From NCBI GenBank assembly GCA_024220505.1, contig JAKZZE010000014.1:1054001-1118000 (forward strand): 64,000 nt of DNA. Direction: 5' to 3'. Position numbers and translations under genes: made by a program. A model generated the notes under the pieces. The model searched no databases. It had not been told where the DNA came from and saw nothing but the letters and a program-made list of their open reading frames with translations. Numbering within the stretch: the stretch's first letter is position 1; each line of letters begins with the position of its first letter. Below, in pieces: positions 10,396 to 21,127 of the stretch. The stretch comes from Rhizopus arrhizus (lineage: Eukaryota > Mucoromycota > Mucoromycetes > Mucorales > Rhizopodaceae).

Positions 10396-10568
10396 AAAAA
10401 TACAACTCTCGAGCCTAGCACAGCTCATTTTGGGATGATCATTTTCATCAGCTTGTTGCCATATTTATGTGCTTTGAATTGTCGTCGGACTAGATCCATT
10501 ATCCATTTAACTTTTTTTTTTTTTTTTTTTTGCATACCTTCGAGATTTGTTTCATAATCATATACTTG

Positions 10569-11877
10569 TCAAAGTTGTTCTCTGTTACGACACTTATCCA
10601 AGCATTTATGGGAATGCCAAACGAAGCCTTTGAAGTCTCTCAACCTTAAGCTATTAGAGGCCTCACTGATTCTTGTCATCAGTGTCTCCGTTTCTAGCAA
10701 CTTATTCCGTTTAACTTTACTCTTAACCACTGACCAAAACTGTTCAATTGGGTTGAGCTCAGGAGAATAGGGTGGCAAATAGACACAGCAGTACCCACGA
10801 GATTCTACATATTTAGCAATATCAACCAATGTATGGATTGGAGCATTATCCATCACGAGGTAATGGCCTTTCATATGTGGATACCGGTCCATTTCATCCA
10901 TTGTGGCTTTTAGAAAACTGATATAGTGTCCCGTCACTGTCCCTTTACTCACATGCCCAACGTCTTCTCCTCGTTGTCTCTTTTTAATGGGTGGATGTTG
11001 AGGGAGCCTGAGGCTGCATTCGATCAGACCTTGGGCAGAAATCGCGCCTAAAATGGTTTGTTGTTGTTTTTGCATGTGTTTTGGGAACGGTGACCACTGC
11101 AGGAGAAACTTTCTTTGACCATGCTATACTACGTTTCAAATTAATATGAAACGCAGATTCATCAAGAAAGACACAGTTAGTCGTAAAATTCATATCTGTT
11201 TTTTCCCATTTACGAATCCAGTCCAGACGCTCTTGAATTTTTTCCTCGCTGTTTCGATCAATGGGTTGAAACCTGGCTTTTTTGAGGGACAAATTGCAAT
11301 GCTTTTTCACAAAATCAAACAGAGTACTTTTGGATACTTTTAATTCTGTGAATACTTGCTTTAAATGCTTCATCACGTCGTCCAAGACGATTGAAGGGTT
11401 CTTATCAATGCATTCAAGAATAGCTTTTTTGTGCTCCTCATTGAGAATGCGAGGACGACCCGTTTTTCTTCGTTTCTCAAAGATACTGTTAGGATCTCTC
11501 TCATACTGTTCAGCCCATTTTTGTGCTGTATGAATGTGGATCCCAAGCCGTTTTGCAGCAGCTGCTGCGCTCAGGCACTTCTCAAACAAAACCTTAAAGA
11601 ACCTCACTTTGTCCTGATCAGGATAGCGTGTATAGGTCCGTTTCATAGAATTTTCCCTCCTAACAGTATCACTACTAGGCTTTGCCTCCTTTTCTACCTG
11701 CATTGCCTCTACTATTTTCTCGCTCTCCAGAGATCGTTGAGCTAAGTATTGTGTATGAGAGCTCAATGTTTCAAGACGAAACTGCTCCTCATCAACAATA
11801 TAGTCCATTGATTCAGGTCTACCATACTCGTCGACAACAGAACCTTCCCCATTTTCATACAAGAATTGAATGTTCAT
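10569..11877 (-). pseudogene. Tc1/mariner transposase with one frameshift (copy 2)
   Basis: Reads from ATG 11877 through an acidic leader of about 75 residues and a homeodomain-like HTH (KCLSAAAAAKRLGIH... region), then the DDE core: Asp in CVFLDESAF, Asp in LVMDNAPIHT, Glu in PELNPIEQFW. One extra T at about 11055-11057 (in the TTTG of GGTTTG on the plus strand) shifts the frame between VPKT and ILGAIS. Copy 1 at 7600-7630 shows the unshifted version. Otherwise the gene is complete to the stop at 10569. I did not find convincing TIRs. A T22 run lies just outside at about 10510-10531. Confidence 0.85.
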
Positions 11878-12051
11878 TACTATACGCTCTTCAATGTAAT
11901 CGTGAAAAAGATATGAAGTGAAGATGTGCTCTTTGTTGCGCTCTTATATACCCAAATATGCCAAGACTTGTGCTACTGTTATTTTATAACCTTGTGAGTT
12001 GGGTGAGTGTTTTATATAGAAGTTTTTCTTGAAATTTTAAAGTAAGGTACT

Positions 12052-13150
12052 GTAGTGACCACCAGATCTTTTATATAAGATCAAATATAAGTAAGATAAA
12101 AGATAAAGGAAAAAATAAAAAATAAAGGGATCAGGAACTTTTTATGAGAAGGCTGCCTGTTTATTGAATAATATATAATAAAATATATTAGAACTGTCCT
12201 GTCCTTTTTCTTTGACTAAATGGTTGTGATATTTATATGCAATAATTTTTTTTTTTTTTTTGACTTTTTTCATTGTTTGGATTTTCTTTATTTTTTAGCT
12301 TCTTTGTTACACTACAAAACATTCTTGGCAACAGGACATCCGATTTGTCAGCTAAGAACGAATTCACATTTCGTACAACATGAATTTTGTTCTTGCCATC
12401 AGATGAATTCATTTTCCACCATGGCGAGTTTACTTTTCGTGCAACATGAATTCTGTTCTCGTTGTAATAATTTGTAATTCGCTTGAGTGTATTGGGTTAA
12501 GGTTCAAATAAACAGATTTAAGTTGTAATTGATATAATAATTGTTTTTATATGAGTTGAATTTGGCTTGATTCGCTTGTTATAGTGACGACCAGATCTTA
12601 TAAAGTAGATCAAACTGTTTTGTTTAAGGTAGAATAAAAAAAATAAAAAGATAAAATAAAAAAAAAGGGTTTACAATGAAGTATAATAGCTTCAAGGGAC
12701 TTCTTGTTCTTGATGTTAAATAAAATAAGAGATAGTTTGCCTCTGTGAGATTGTTAGGCTTTCGGGTTTAAGTAGGTTTGATATAAGTTTTTGAGACTAA
12801 GTTTTGGTAATTGAATAAGGTATTGGATAAAGTAATATCCAAAAAGAGTAGATAATTTGAGTTGTAAGTTCGCTTGAGTAGAGTGACCGCCAGATCTTGT
12901 TAAGTAGATCAGTCTGAGTTGAATAAAAGTAAAATAAAAAGATGAAATAAAAAAGAGATTACAATGAAGTATATGATTCAAGGGATTATTAGTTCTTCCT
13001 ATTTATAAAATAAAAGAAGTATTTTGTTTCAAAGGAGATTTATTTGGATAAGGTAAGATAATAATAATAATAATAATTCTTGATAAATTGTTGATATTTA
13101 TATGTTTTTGGTTTTTTTGATTTTGTGATGTTTTTTGATTTTTGTGTTTT
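12052..13150. repeat. Fragments of gypsy C-type LTRs
   Basis: Three copies of the LTR-edge motif AGTGACCACCAGATCTT occur at 12052, 12582 and 12882, each followed by GTAGATCA-like sequence and A/T-rich (AAATAAAA)n tracts, as in the LTRs of element C (41175 and 52663). The last unit runs to a TATTTATATGTTTTTGGTTTTTT block near 13090-13130 that also matches the end of the C LTR. No internal coding region of element C is present, so these are solo or partial LTRs stacked on each other. Between 12330 and 12480 a short imperfect direct repeat (TTTCGTRCAACATGAATT) is visible. Confidence 0.6.
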
Positions 13151-14238
13151 CCTTTGAATTGTGAATTTTGTTGAGTTTTTCAATTTCATTGAGTTTAATA
13201 ATTTTTTGAGATCTGTTATGTTGGTTGTTAAACCGGCATAATCAATGGCTATGACACAAATTTTGGTATTGTTTTCAAGGAACTCCAAAAAATCTTTTGT
13301 GTTGCCATGGGCATCGTTTAATTTTGACAAGATATCATCTTCATCTTCGAAATCACGTTTGAGAAATGGTTGCTTCGTTGAACTACGGGGTGAAACAAAA
13401 ACCTTGTCTACCAATGATCTTTTATATAAAATATTGATCATTCTTTGTAAACAGCTGGCTCGGTTTTTTGTTTCAGCGACGGATTTTCTGCAATACCAAT
13501 TATTTGGTATCCATCTTTCTTCATATCATTTATTTTTGAATGGTGACTTGGCAATATATTAAGCACGTTTTCTGCTACAGAAACTATAAAGCAAAAATCA
13601 GCAATTTTTTTATTCTTAATTCCCATTTTTAAACTTACTATAGTGCGTATCATCTAGGACGTTTAACTGTCTGCTTCTCGCTCTAATTTCCTTTCCCGTC
13701 TTTGATATTTTTCGTTCAGGTTCAACGGATGTCAGATCAATGTTCTGTTTGCTTAACCACTGACTAAACCCCAAAGGAGTTTTTTTGTCAAATTTGTATG
13801 TGAATTTCCAAATGGTTGATAAAATGTCCTTATCAGATACAGAAACTAGTTTATAACGCGAGTCAAAGATATTCCTCTGTTGGTCGATAAATATAATTGA
13901 GGAAGTCAACAATCTGACTATCACTTTCTACGTTATACATTTCATTAAAATTCAATTTATTTTCTAAATTACTTTCTAGCTTTACCAAGTATTATGTCTT
14001 CTTTGTCATTATTCTTAGCAGCTTCTTCCGCTAGTACTTGTTCGAATTTATACAGCTTGTAAGAATTAGGCGAACCAAATATACGCGACTTACAAACAAG
14101 CGAGGGCTCATTTGGATCGTTGGTATAACAGAGATCGACCTCTGGTGAAGCTTCAATGTTTTGGATACAAATCTTGACGTTTTCTTCTTCAAATGCTTTG
14201 CAATAAAAAATACAGCTGGCCTCTTCTTTGGAAATCAT
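13151..14238 (-). pseudogene. Broken gene, possibly recombinase-like, unnamed Mucorales family
   Basis: Open pieces on the minus strand: 14238-13969 (starts MISKEEAS), 13924-13616, then after a probable 55-57-nt intron (GTAAGTTT...TTTATAG, about 13578-13634) 13577-13437, and after a frameshift 13441-13165. The last pieces contain IIGIAENPS, KRSLVDKVFVSP, GNTKDFLEF and VIAIDYAGLTTN. The order resembles the Y-x-R-x-S start and following helices of resolvase-type serine recombinases, with the expected GYARKS motif degraded. This is a tentative reading. The 3' end runs into C-type LTR debris at about 13150. I do not assign a function with confidence. Confidence 0.45.
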
Positions 14239-14362
14239 AATACGTTATTGACAGTACCCGGAAAATGTGTGATAGTAAACTCGATTTGTGTGGCAAAGTT
14301 TTTAGTTCTTTTTAAAGAAGTTCTGGATAACTAAACTAGTTCCTTTTTGGTGGTAATACTCG

Positions 14363-14468
14363 CCTTAAAGAGGTGAAGCTTTGGGTTGTCTTTCTTTTTG
14401 GGTCTAGCTCAACTTGGTCATGGCCGAATGGAATGAGTAAAGTCAATGTGAAAGAAATTCGAGAAAAT
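14363..14468. repeat. Dispersed about 100-bp repeat with tRNA-like A-box
   Basis: Shares CTTAAAGAGGTGAAGCTTT, TAGCTCAACTTGGTCATGG and CCGAATGGAATGAGTAA with 61834-61932 in the same orientation. The segment ATGGCCGAATGG looks like the D-arm/A-box of tRNA-Leu or tRNA-Ser. Upstream, AACTCGATTTGTGTGGCA (14278) is also found at 54092 near the tRNA-Phe. It could be a tRNA-derived SINE head or a worn tRNA gene. No B-box was recognised. Confidence 0.4.
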
Positions 14469-14472
14469 GAAA

Positions 14473-14989
14473 GATCACACCCGTCGAGATTTTTGGAAAA
14501 AAAAAAAATGATAAAAAAAAAAAAACTCTTGATTTATTCATATTTATACTTTATTTGGTAACAACTTTTATCTGAGTTTGCCCCCCCCCCCCTTGCAGGA
14601 ATCCCAGTACACTGGCTGTTCCAGGAAGGCTAGCCCAGGTATGCTTACACCAGGAATACTACCCCAGGTTTGCTGCTCCAGGTAGGATTTCCAGCTTCTG
14701 GCAAAAGCTATACCGGAATTCCTTCACCAATACGATATTCTGATGACTCTAGTTTGAATTTAATACCTTTTGACTTTCTCTGCATGGCTATTGACAACTT
14801 TTTCCGCTTTCTATCACAAACCTGTCGAGATTTTTGGCAAAATTTAGTAAAAACACGATTTAAACAACTTTTTTTCACAAAGTATTAAAAAATGTAGTCA
14901 AATAAAGATTCTGCTCAAAAAAAAAAATTTTTTTGTTTGTTTATTACACCCGTTGAGATTTTTGGCAACTTTTTGAAAAAAAAATTTGA
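14473..14989. repeat. Short-repeat region: CCCGTYGAGATTTTTGG units, C-tract and CCAGG minisatellite
   Basis: Three direct copies of a CCYGTYGAGATTTTTGG motif lie near 14478, 14821 and 14948, each followed by A-rich tracts and ATAAAAAA. A run of 13 C (14581-14593) precedes six CCAGG/GCAGG pentamers spaced 14-20 nt (14596-14695). No gene is supported here. Confidence 0.5.
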
Positions 14990-15883
14990 TAAAAAAAGAG
15001 ATAAAAAAAAAAACAGACACACTTGATTACGTCCGTTGACGGAGACGAGGACTCCAATGTGGTATGTTCTTCTTGTGAAGACAAAATTGAGTTTGCTATA
15101 TAGGTGCTATTGTTTTGCTGTGCAGATGGTTTGAAATAGTGCTTTTCAAATGTATTGGATCGATGACTCCAATTGGCATGTTGTTTGACTTGATGAATAG
15201 TAATTCCATTCTCCACTGCTTTTGTGCTGGAAGCCGAACGAATTGAATGTGGTTTATATTCTCTTGTATCAACACCTGCTTTTTCCATTGCTCCAAAAAC
15301 CCAAGAGGCTATTGTTGAAGGACTAGCCGACTTGACCTTATCCGGTTCGTTTATATACGCCAGGAATAAGTGATGGTCTACCGGAAGATTACTCCTGAGG
15401 TGGTTTGACCGTTTCAGAAAGTGAAATAATGTTGATACCAGGCACATATTAGTGTCTCCTACTAGTCCCAGAATTGTCGATTTTATTTGTGTTTCTTTTG
15501 CTTCTCTAAAATGTATAATTACTGACACTGGCTTCTCATCGACTAACTCTAGTTGTGCATCTCGAAACTGCACTCTACCGACGTCTGATCTAGGTCTTGC
15601 CATGGTATTTAAGCAGAATAATAGGATTGTTTTTTGTTGTAGGTCATACAAGCTGATCGATTGATTATCGGGCCATTCTTTTTTGATGTAGCTTACAAGT
15701 ATATTCGTGTCCCAGGTTTGTAGTTTTTGTTTGGTTGGAATTTTTACTTCTGACCTCTTCTTGGCTTGAAAGAAATCTAGTATACATTCCTGTTTTGCTA
15801 AAGGTGTTCTATCGGATGTAAAACTTTAAAAACTGACGCAATAGACGAGCGTAATCCATTTAAATACTGGTATGAGAAGTGTC
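14990..15883 (-). pseudogene. DIRS-like tyrosine recombinase, 3' part of dead element L
   Basis: Reads leftwards from 15883. A frame break near 15750-15830 is followed by an open segment 15651-14990. Box I Arg is in MARPRSD, box II His-x-x-Arg in HSIRSAS, and box III with the Tyr in HANWSHRSNTFEKHY, so the catalytic residues are present in this fragment. The N-terminal SAM-like domain starts only at the LNGLRSS segment. Upstream it is cut by an LTR insertion (15884-16549). RT and gag pieces of what is probably the same element continue at 16551-17941 and 22930-23125. Confidence 0.7.
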
Positions 15884-16549
15884 TGTTGTATAATGGTTAA
15901 GATAATAAAATAAAAGGTGTAAACAAAAATAAACAGTTTGTGTACTTTTTGAGACTGATCTTTATTTCAGTTTAAGTTAAAGTAAAAATTATTCTAATTG
16001 AAGGCAGGTATTTATATCTTATTGAGTGAGTGGCTTGATATCTTCTATTGTAAGCGTTCTTCTAATATTCAGGTACTTTAGCAAGTGTCATCTATAATTA
16101 TGATTATAAAAACTTTTCATTTGTTCTTTTGTATGTCTGTCATAGATTATCTTTTATTCTGGGAATTCCTCACTGATTTGAATAACGTTATTTTACGCGT
16201 TATTTCAATTATATGAAAGATTAGCAATATTCCTGATATTGGATTGGATCTTGTTATTTTAGTTGATACTTCTTTTTATCAAAGAACTCTCATTAATACA
16301 AAACATATTCTAAAAGAACATGTTTAATTGGAATTGATTGTATGATCTTATTTAAATAAACTTATATTTTTATTTTATTTAATTATGATCTTGTATTAAG
16401 ACTTATATTTATCAATGTCTACTACGATCAGTTACTGTTCTACAACATATTTGATAAAGATTTAAATTATTATCTTTTATCAATTTTAATATACTTCTTT
16501 TAGTTGTGATTATTCAATGTCCGTTATGATCAGACGCTGTTCTACAACA
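15884..16549 (-). mobile_element. LTR B joined to the 5' end of LTR A (chimeric LTR insertion)
   Basis: 15884-16447 matches the LTRs of gypsy element B (TGTTGTATAATGG ... CTGTTCTACAACA). 16448-16549 matches the first 100 bp of LTR A on the minus strand. The pair is bordered by AGTGTC on both sides (15878-15883 and 16550-16555), compatible with one insertion of a hybrid LTR, or with B inserted in A followed by deletion. Reverse-strand AATAAAG and TATA-like signals are those of the B LTR. No internal genes are present. Confidence 0.6.
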
Positions 16550-16550
16550 A

Positions 16551-17941
16551 GTGTCATCGCTAAATCTCTCTGCATGTGGCGAATATGTAATAAGGCCTCT
16601 CCAATGGCTGGTATCATAGATGTCATTTTTCCCATCAAACTGGCGTACCAACGACAATTGTGCTGACGTGGTTGAGCTTTTAGTGCCTGTTTGGTGCGGA
16701 GCATTAACTTTGAAATTTTCTTCCCCGGGACCTTGATCTGCATAGTCTTGGTATTGAAGTTGAAGCCTAGGAACTCCTGTTGTTGCATAGGTGTTAAACA
16801 CTTTTCTGAAAATTGATCAGAAAACCCAACTTTTCCAAGTGAGATAAAACTTTTTGGGTGTGGTTTTTGGTCTCCTCTGCCGTCGTTCCTAGAATACAAA
16901 TATCGTCTAGATAATAAACCAGTCGAATCCCCTATTGTCGTAGTGGCTCTATTGCAAATCGCATCATTTTGCTGAATACCCTCGGGCTTACGCTCATTCC
17001 GAACGACAAAGTTTTGTACTGGTAAATAATCCCTTGATTCTGGAAAGTTAAGTATTTCTTCGAGTTGGGATGAATTGGTGTGACAACATATGCATCTTTC
17101 AGATCCAGTTTGCAAATGAAGTCGTTCCTTTCTATGATTTCTCTCAGTGCAGGAACCCCTTCCATTTTGAAATGGTGACATTGGATGTAGTTGTTTATTT
17201 GTTGGCAATCTAATATTGGCCGACGTTTTGTGGTTTCTTGAATTGTGAAAAAGTTGGATAAGTAATCTTTGCTTTGTGTGGGAGATCTTTCTATTATACC
17301 CGCTTGAAGAAACTTTTCCACAGTTTCGTCTACGGCTGATTGTTCGGTCTGGTTCAATTTTATTTGACGTAATTTCCATGGTGTTGGTTTTCTTATAAGT
17401 TGTATTTGATAGCCTTCTTGTACCACTGATAAAGGCCATGGATGTCTTGTCATAGACTGCCATTGATGAAGAAATCGTTGTAATCGTCCCCCCGGTGCTA
17501 TTCCATCTGTCGGAATGCTGTAGTTTATTGTGGAAATTATTGGTTTTTGGGGGTGTTGGGATGGTGAGGTGGATGGTTTTGGTGTGAGCTGTTGGTGTAA
17601 CTGTTCTGTTGGTTCCCCCATCTCTGAGGGGTTCCCTGGCCAAAAAAAGATCCTCGTGCACCATTTCCTCCTCCATACTTGAAACCTCTACCTCCTCGTA
17701 CATTTCCTCTGGAGACAAATCCATTGCCTCTACCGCCTCCTCGACTTCCACTGGCTTGTTGAACAAGTTTCTGTTCAAAGTTTGCTTGGTGGAATTTGTT
17801 GAGAAATTCATCACTGTAGGCATTCTTGGTTTTTGGGTCTTCTTCTGCTGACTCCAGATGTCGGATGCTGATGGGGATGCTAAGGGCTTTGTCTGAATAA
17901 TCTCTTGCTTCCCTTTCTTGTGCTTTTGCTGTTGCAAGTCC
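16551..17941 (-). pseudogene. DIRS element L: end of gag and reverse transcriptase
   Basis: Gag continues from 22930 (across the LTR A insertion) at 17941 with GLATAKAQ and an RGG-rich tail (residues such as SRGGGRGN and RGGRGF), ending at about 17537. The RT frame starts in an overlap at about 17621, with the APGGRLQRFL entry motif, RPILDCQQIN, KLDLKDAY and FGMSVSPRVFSK. An in-frame TAG at about 16932 precedes the catalytic YLDD region, and another break follows at about 16805. RNase H and methyltransferase-like domains are missing before the recombinase at 15883. It is the body of an old DIRS-type element with gag/pol overlap. Confidence 0.75.
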
Positions 17942-18248
17942 TGTTGTAGAACAGCGTCTGATCATAACGGACATTGAATAATCACAACTAAAAGAAGTAT
18001 ATTAAGATTGATAAAAGATAATAATTTAATTCTAGGTCGAAAGAAATTTCTCGAAAGAATTTCTTGAGACCGTCAGAACAAAATAGGAAATGTTATTATG
18101 CTAGAATCTTCTTGAAGCTTTATTTATAGCGAATTCAAAGATATATAAAGGAAATAAATCTAATCATTATACTATCAATCTTCTTTTTCGCTCGGTCATT
18201 ACCAGCTTCCTTTATTCATTACACTTTATATAATTTCATTGTTACACC

Positions 18249-19157
18249 ATGTCATCTATCGAACAACAACTCGCAGCCATGCAGGAACAAATGGCTACTC
18301 TCCAAGCACAACTGGCTCAAGTTGTCAATCCCACGCCAATGCAGTCCGTCGACGATGCTGCCCCGGCTACGTTGCATTCCCTTAGTACACGCCCTCATTA
18401 TGAGTGGACACCGTCCGAGACTCAGATTAATATTATGAATATGGATGTTCCAATCCATACATCAAAGCCAATGGCAACTGCCGACCGTAAGGCAATCATT
18501 GAAGCATATCCTCCTGTTGCCCAATTGGAATATCGTTCCCCTGCTACTATTCCTTCTGCTGAAAAAAATATGAATAAGGGCCAAAAGATTGAAGACAATT
18601 CTCTCAAACATCTTCAATACCAGGCATCGGCTATCCTCCGCCCTCTAGATGTCCTCGCTCATGAAATGCTTGCTCAAGACCCTAACACTCCTCACTTGGA
18701 ACGCTTCTGTACTATGTTAGCAGACGCGCGCAGCCTCGTGATTGACCTCTGCTCTACGATCACTCAAACCCGTCTTAACATCGCCTACCGATCAGTCGAT
18801 CCCTCTTTCTCGGTGAAGACGGAATCAGAGGTCGGATACATTGTACCTTTAGAAGAGTTTCAACAAAGTATCAGCCAACAAGCTGCTGCCAAGAAAGCTA
18901 TTCGTGAGGCATCTGCTCTTCGACGTCCCCGTCGTCGTTTCCCAAATGGGACTCCCAATCCTGTATCTTTCTCGAATGGTTCTAATCAGCAGTTTTTTCG
19001 GCCAGGTCCACCCTCTCAGCAGGGTGGTTTCAGCAACAACAACAATATCAACAGCAGCAACAACTACACCAACAACTACACCAGCAATGCCAACAACAGC
19101 AACAACAATTTTCAACAACGCAGCCACAAGAAGAACACCAACCCGTTTCGTCAGTAG
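18249..19157 (+). CDS. Gag-like protein of the DIRS element
   Basis: 302 aa from the first ATG after the left inverted repeat. A coiled-coil start (residues 1-28, rich in Gln and Leu) is followed by a helical body and a low-complexity Asn/Ser/Thr-rich tail (residues about 255-295) ending in basic residues. Presumed structural protein of the particle. The last part overlaps the pol frame in the -1 register, where the same Asn codons read as poly-Gln. No zinc knuckle is visible. Confidence 0.8.
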   Translation: MSSIEQQLAAMQEQMATLQAQLAQVVNPTPMQSVDDAAPATLHSLSTRPHYEWTPSETQINIMNMDVPIHTSKPMATADRKAIIEAYPPVAQLEYRSPATIPSAEKNMNKGQKIEDNSLKHLQYQASAILRPLDVLAHEMLAQDPNTPHLERFCTMLADARSLVIDLCSTITQTRLNIAYRSVDPSFSVKTESEVGYIVPLEEFQQSISQQAAAKKAIREASALRRPRRRFPNGTPNPVSFSNGSNQQFFRPGPPSQQGGFSNNNNINSSNNYTNNYTSNANNSNNNFQQRSHKKNTNPFRQ

Positions 19158-21127
19158 CCCCAACAACAACATCATCAGCAATATCATCAGCAACAACATC
19201 CTCACCAACTCAACACAACAACACAACAACCGACCCAGTAGGAGGTCGGCTCAACAAGTATTATTCAAATTGGACAAAAATTCCCATCAACTCATTCGTC
19301 GACGCCACAATCCAACACGGCTACAAGATTCAATTTCACTCAACCCCACCAACAACGACAACTCCAACATCCATCCACCCATTATCTCCAGACCAGGTGC
19401 CTTTAATCGATCAGACTATACGGGATCTCTTAGACAAACAAGCAATCGAACTGGTTTCTTCAGAAGAAGTCCAACAAACACCAGGCTTCTACAGCTCCAT
19501 GTTCGTCATCCCCAAGAAAGATGGGGGCATACGCCCAGTCTTCAATCTCAAACGCCTCAACCAATATCTTCATGCTCCTCACTTCAAAATGGACACGCTA
19601 CGGGAAGTATCACTTATGATTCATCGAAACGATTACTTAGTCTCAATCGACTTGTCAGATGCTTTCCTACATATAGGTCTCCATTCGGAATCGAGACGCT
19701 TTTTACGCCTGAAATGGAAGGACAAAGTTTACCAATACCGTACAATCGCCTTTGGGTTAGCCTCAAGTCCTTATGTCTTCACAAAAGTCTGCAGGCCCAT
19801 CTTAGAACACTTGCGATCTCAAGGCATCAGAATCTCAGCATACTTGGACGACTGGCTCTTAATAGCAGACAACAAGGAATTAGCTCTTCAGCAATCCCAA
19901 ATGGTAGTCTCCCTTCTTCAACAACTAGGCTGGATGATCAACTTCAAGAAGTCAGTTTTGACACCAACCCAACAACTGGAACATCTAGGCTTCGTATTGA
20001 ATACCAAAAAGATGACAGCTGCTCTCCCGTTGAAGAAACTGCGAGATATCAGACGATCGATCAAGCAAGTTTTGGACAAGCCCAACCGTCAACGTCCTCG
20101 AGTCATTCACAGCTTAACGATGCGCATCCAAGCGGCCACGTTTGCGGTATTTCCAGCTCGTCTGTACACTCGACATCTTCTTTATTACAAGAACCATACA
20201 GTCAAGACGGATACCGATTGGGACACTCCTCGAGCCTTGGATCCAGCGAGTCTGCAGGAACTATCATGGTGGTACCACAACCTCCAGAAGTGGAATGGTC
20301 GCTCGATCCTCCCATCGACACCAACGCAAACCATATTTGTGGACGCGAGCAATACGGGATGGGGTTGCAGTTGGAATCAACATCGAGCTCATGGCTACTG
20401 GACTCAATGGGAAGCGGAACAATCAATCAATTGGCGAGAACTCAAAGCTGCTTTTCTGGCGCTTCAGACTTTTCCCCTTCCAGAGCATTCCACAATCTTA
20501 ATTCAAACGGACAACACTACCAGCCTATCCTATATCAACAAACAAGGCGGGACTCGCTCTCTGGCATTATTGGAACTAGCAACCGAAGTCTGGAATTGGT
20601 GTCTACAGCGCAAGATAGTGATTCAAGCACAACACATCAGCGGAGTGAACAACACGATAGCAGATATGGAATCACGCAGGACCTTCTTCAAGAATCAGTG
20701 GAGAATCAAGCCCTCAATATTCCAACAAATATCGCACCTCTGGGGACCCTTCTCGGTCGACCTCTTCGCCGACAGGACAACAAAGCTATTGCCAAAGTAC
20801 GTATCTTGGCTACCCGATCCGGGCGCTATCCACACGGATGCGTTTACCATCCCGTGGACGATGTTTCACCATCCGTTCATCAACCCTCCCTGGAACCTCA
20901 TTACGAAAGTACTCCACAAGGTTGTGCAGGAACAACTTCCTCGGGTAACTCTGGTGGTACCTTACTGGCCCAGTGCGATTTGGTTTCCTCTTCTCCAACG
21001 TCTAGCTTTGACGGCTCCCTTGCTGTTGCCTCCACAGTCGGTTCAGACAACGTCTCCACGAACTCCTCATCCGTTGCTCCACCGACATTGGATGCTCTCC
21101 GTGTGGACATTATCCGGTCTAAACTAG
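19142..21127 (+). CDS. DIRS reverse transcriptase, RNase H and methyltransferase-like domain
   Basis: The frame is open through the end of gag, in the -1 register relative to it, and has no ATG near its start. Expression by -1 frameshifting or reinitiation is therefore likely. The feature start marks only the part I checked. Order: DIRS entry motif VGGRLNKYYSNW, RT with IDLSDAF and the catalytic YLDDW, then RNase H with FVDASNTGWG and the DNTTS segment, then the DIRS-specific methyltransferase-like domain with VDLFADRTT, NPPWNL and PYWPS. The stop is at 21125-21127. No internal stops are seen. It copies the element's RNA. The RNase H and MT order is that of classical DIRS elements. Confidence 0.88.
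   Translation, partial: PVSSVAPTTTSSAISSATTSSPTQHNNTTTDPVGGRLNKYYSNWTKIPINSFVDATIQHGYKIQFHSTPPTTTTPTSIHPLSPDQVPLIDQTIRDLLDKQAIELVSSEEVQQTPGFYSSMFVIPKKDGGIRPVFNLKRLNQYLHAPHFKMDTLREVSLMIHRNDYLVSIDLSDAFLHIGLHSESRRFLRLKWKDKVYQYRTIAFGLASSPYVFTKVCRPILEHLRSQGIRISAYLDDWLLIADNKELALQQSQMVVSLLQQLGWMINFKKSVLTPTQQLEHLGFVLNTKKMTAALPLKKLRDIRRSIKQVLDKPNRQRPRVIHSLTMRIQAATFAVFPARLYTRHLLYYKNHTVKTDTDWDTPRALDPASLQELSWWYHNLQKWNGRSILPSTPTQTIFVDASNTGWGCSWNQHRAHGYWTQWEAEQSINWRELKAAFLALQTFPLPEHSTILIQTDNTTSLSYINKQGGTRSLALLELATEVWNWCLQRKIVIQAQHISGVNNTIADMESRRTFFKNQWRIKPSIFQQISHLWGPFSVDLFADRTTKLLPKYVSWLPDPGAIHTDAFTIPWTMFHHPFINPPWNLITKVLHKVVQEQLPRVTLVVPYWPSAIWFPLLQRLALTAPLLLPPQSVQTTSPRTPHPLLHRHWMLSVWTLSGLN

Noticed and set aside
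18904..21087. N-terminal 700 codons of the recombinase frame as a real protein
   Set aside because: Overlaps gag and RT, which have clear homology in other frames. Kept only as an observation.
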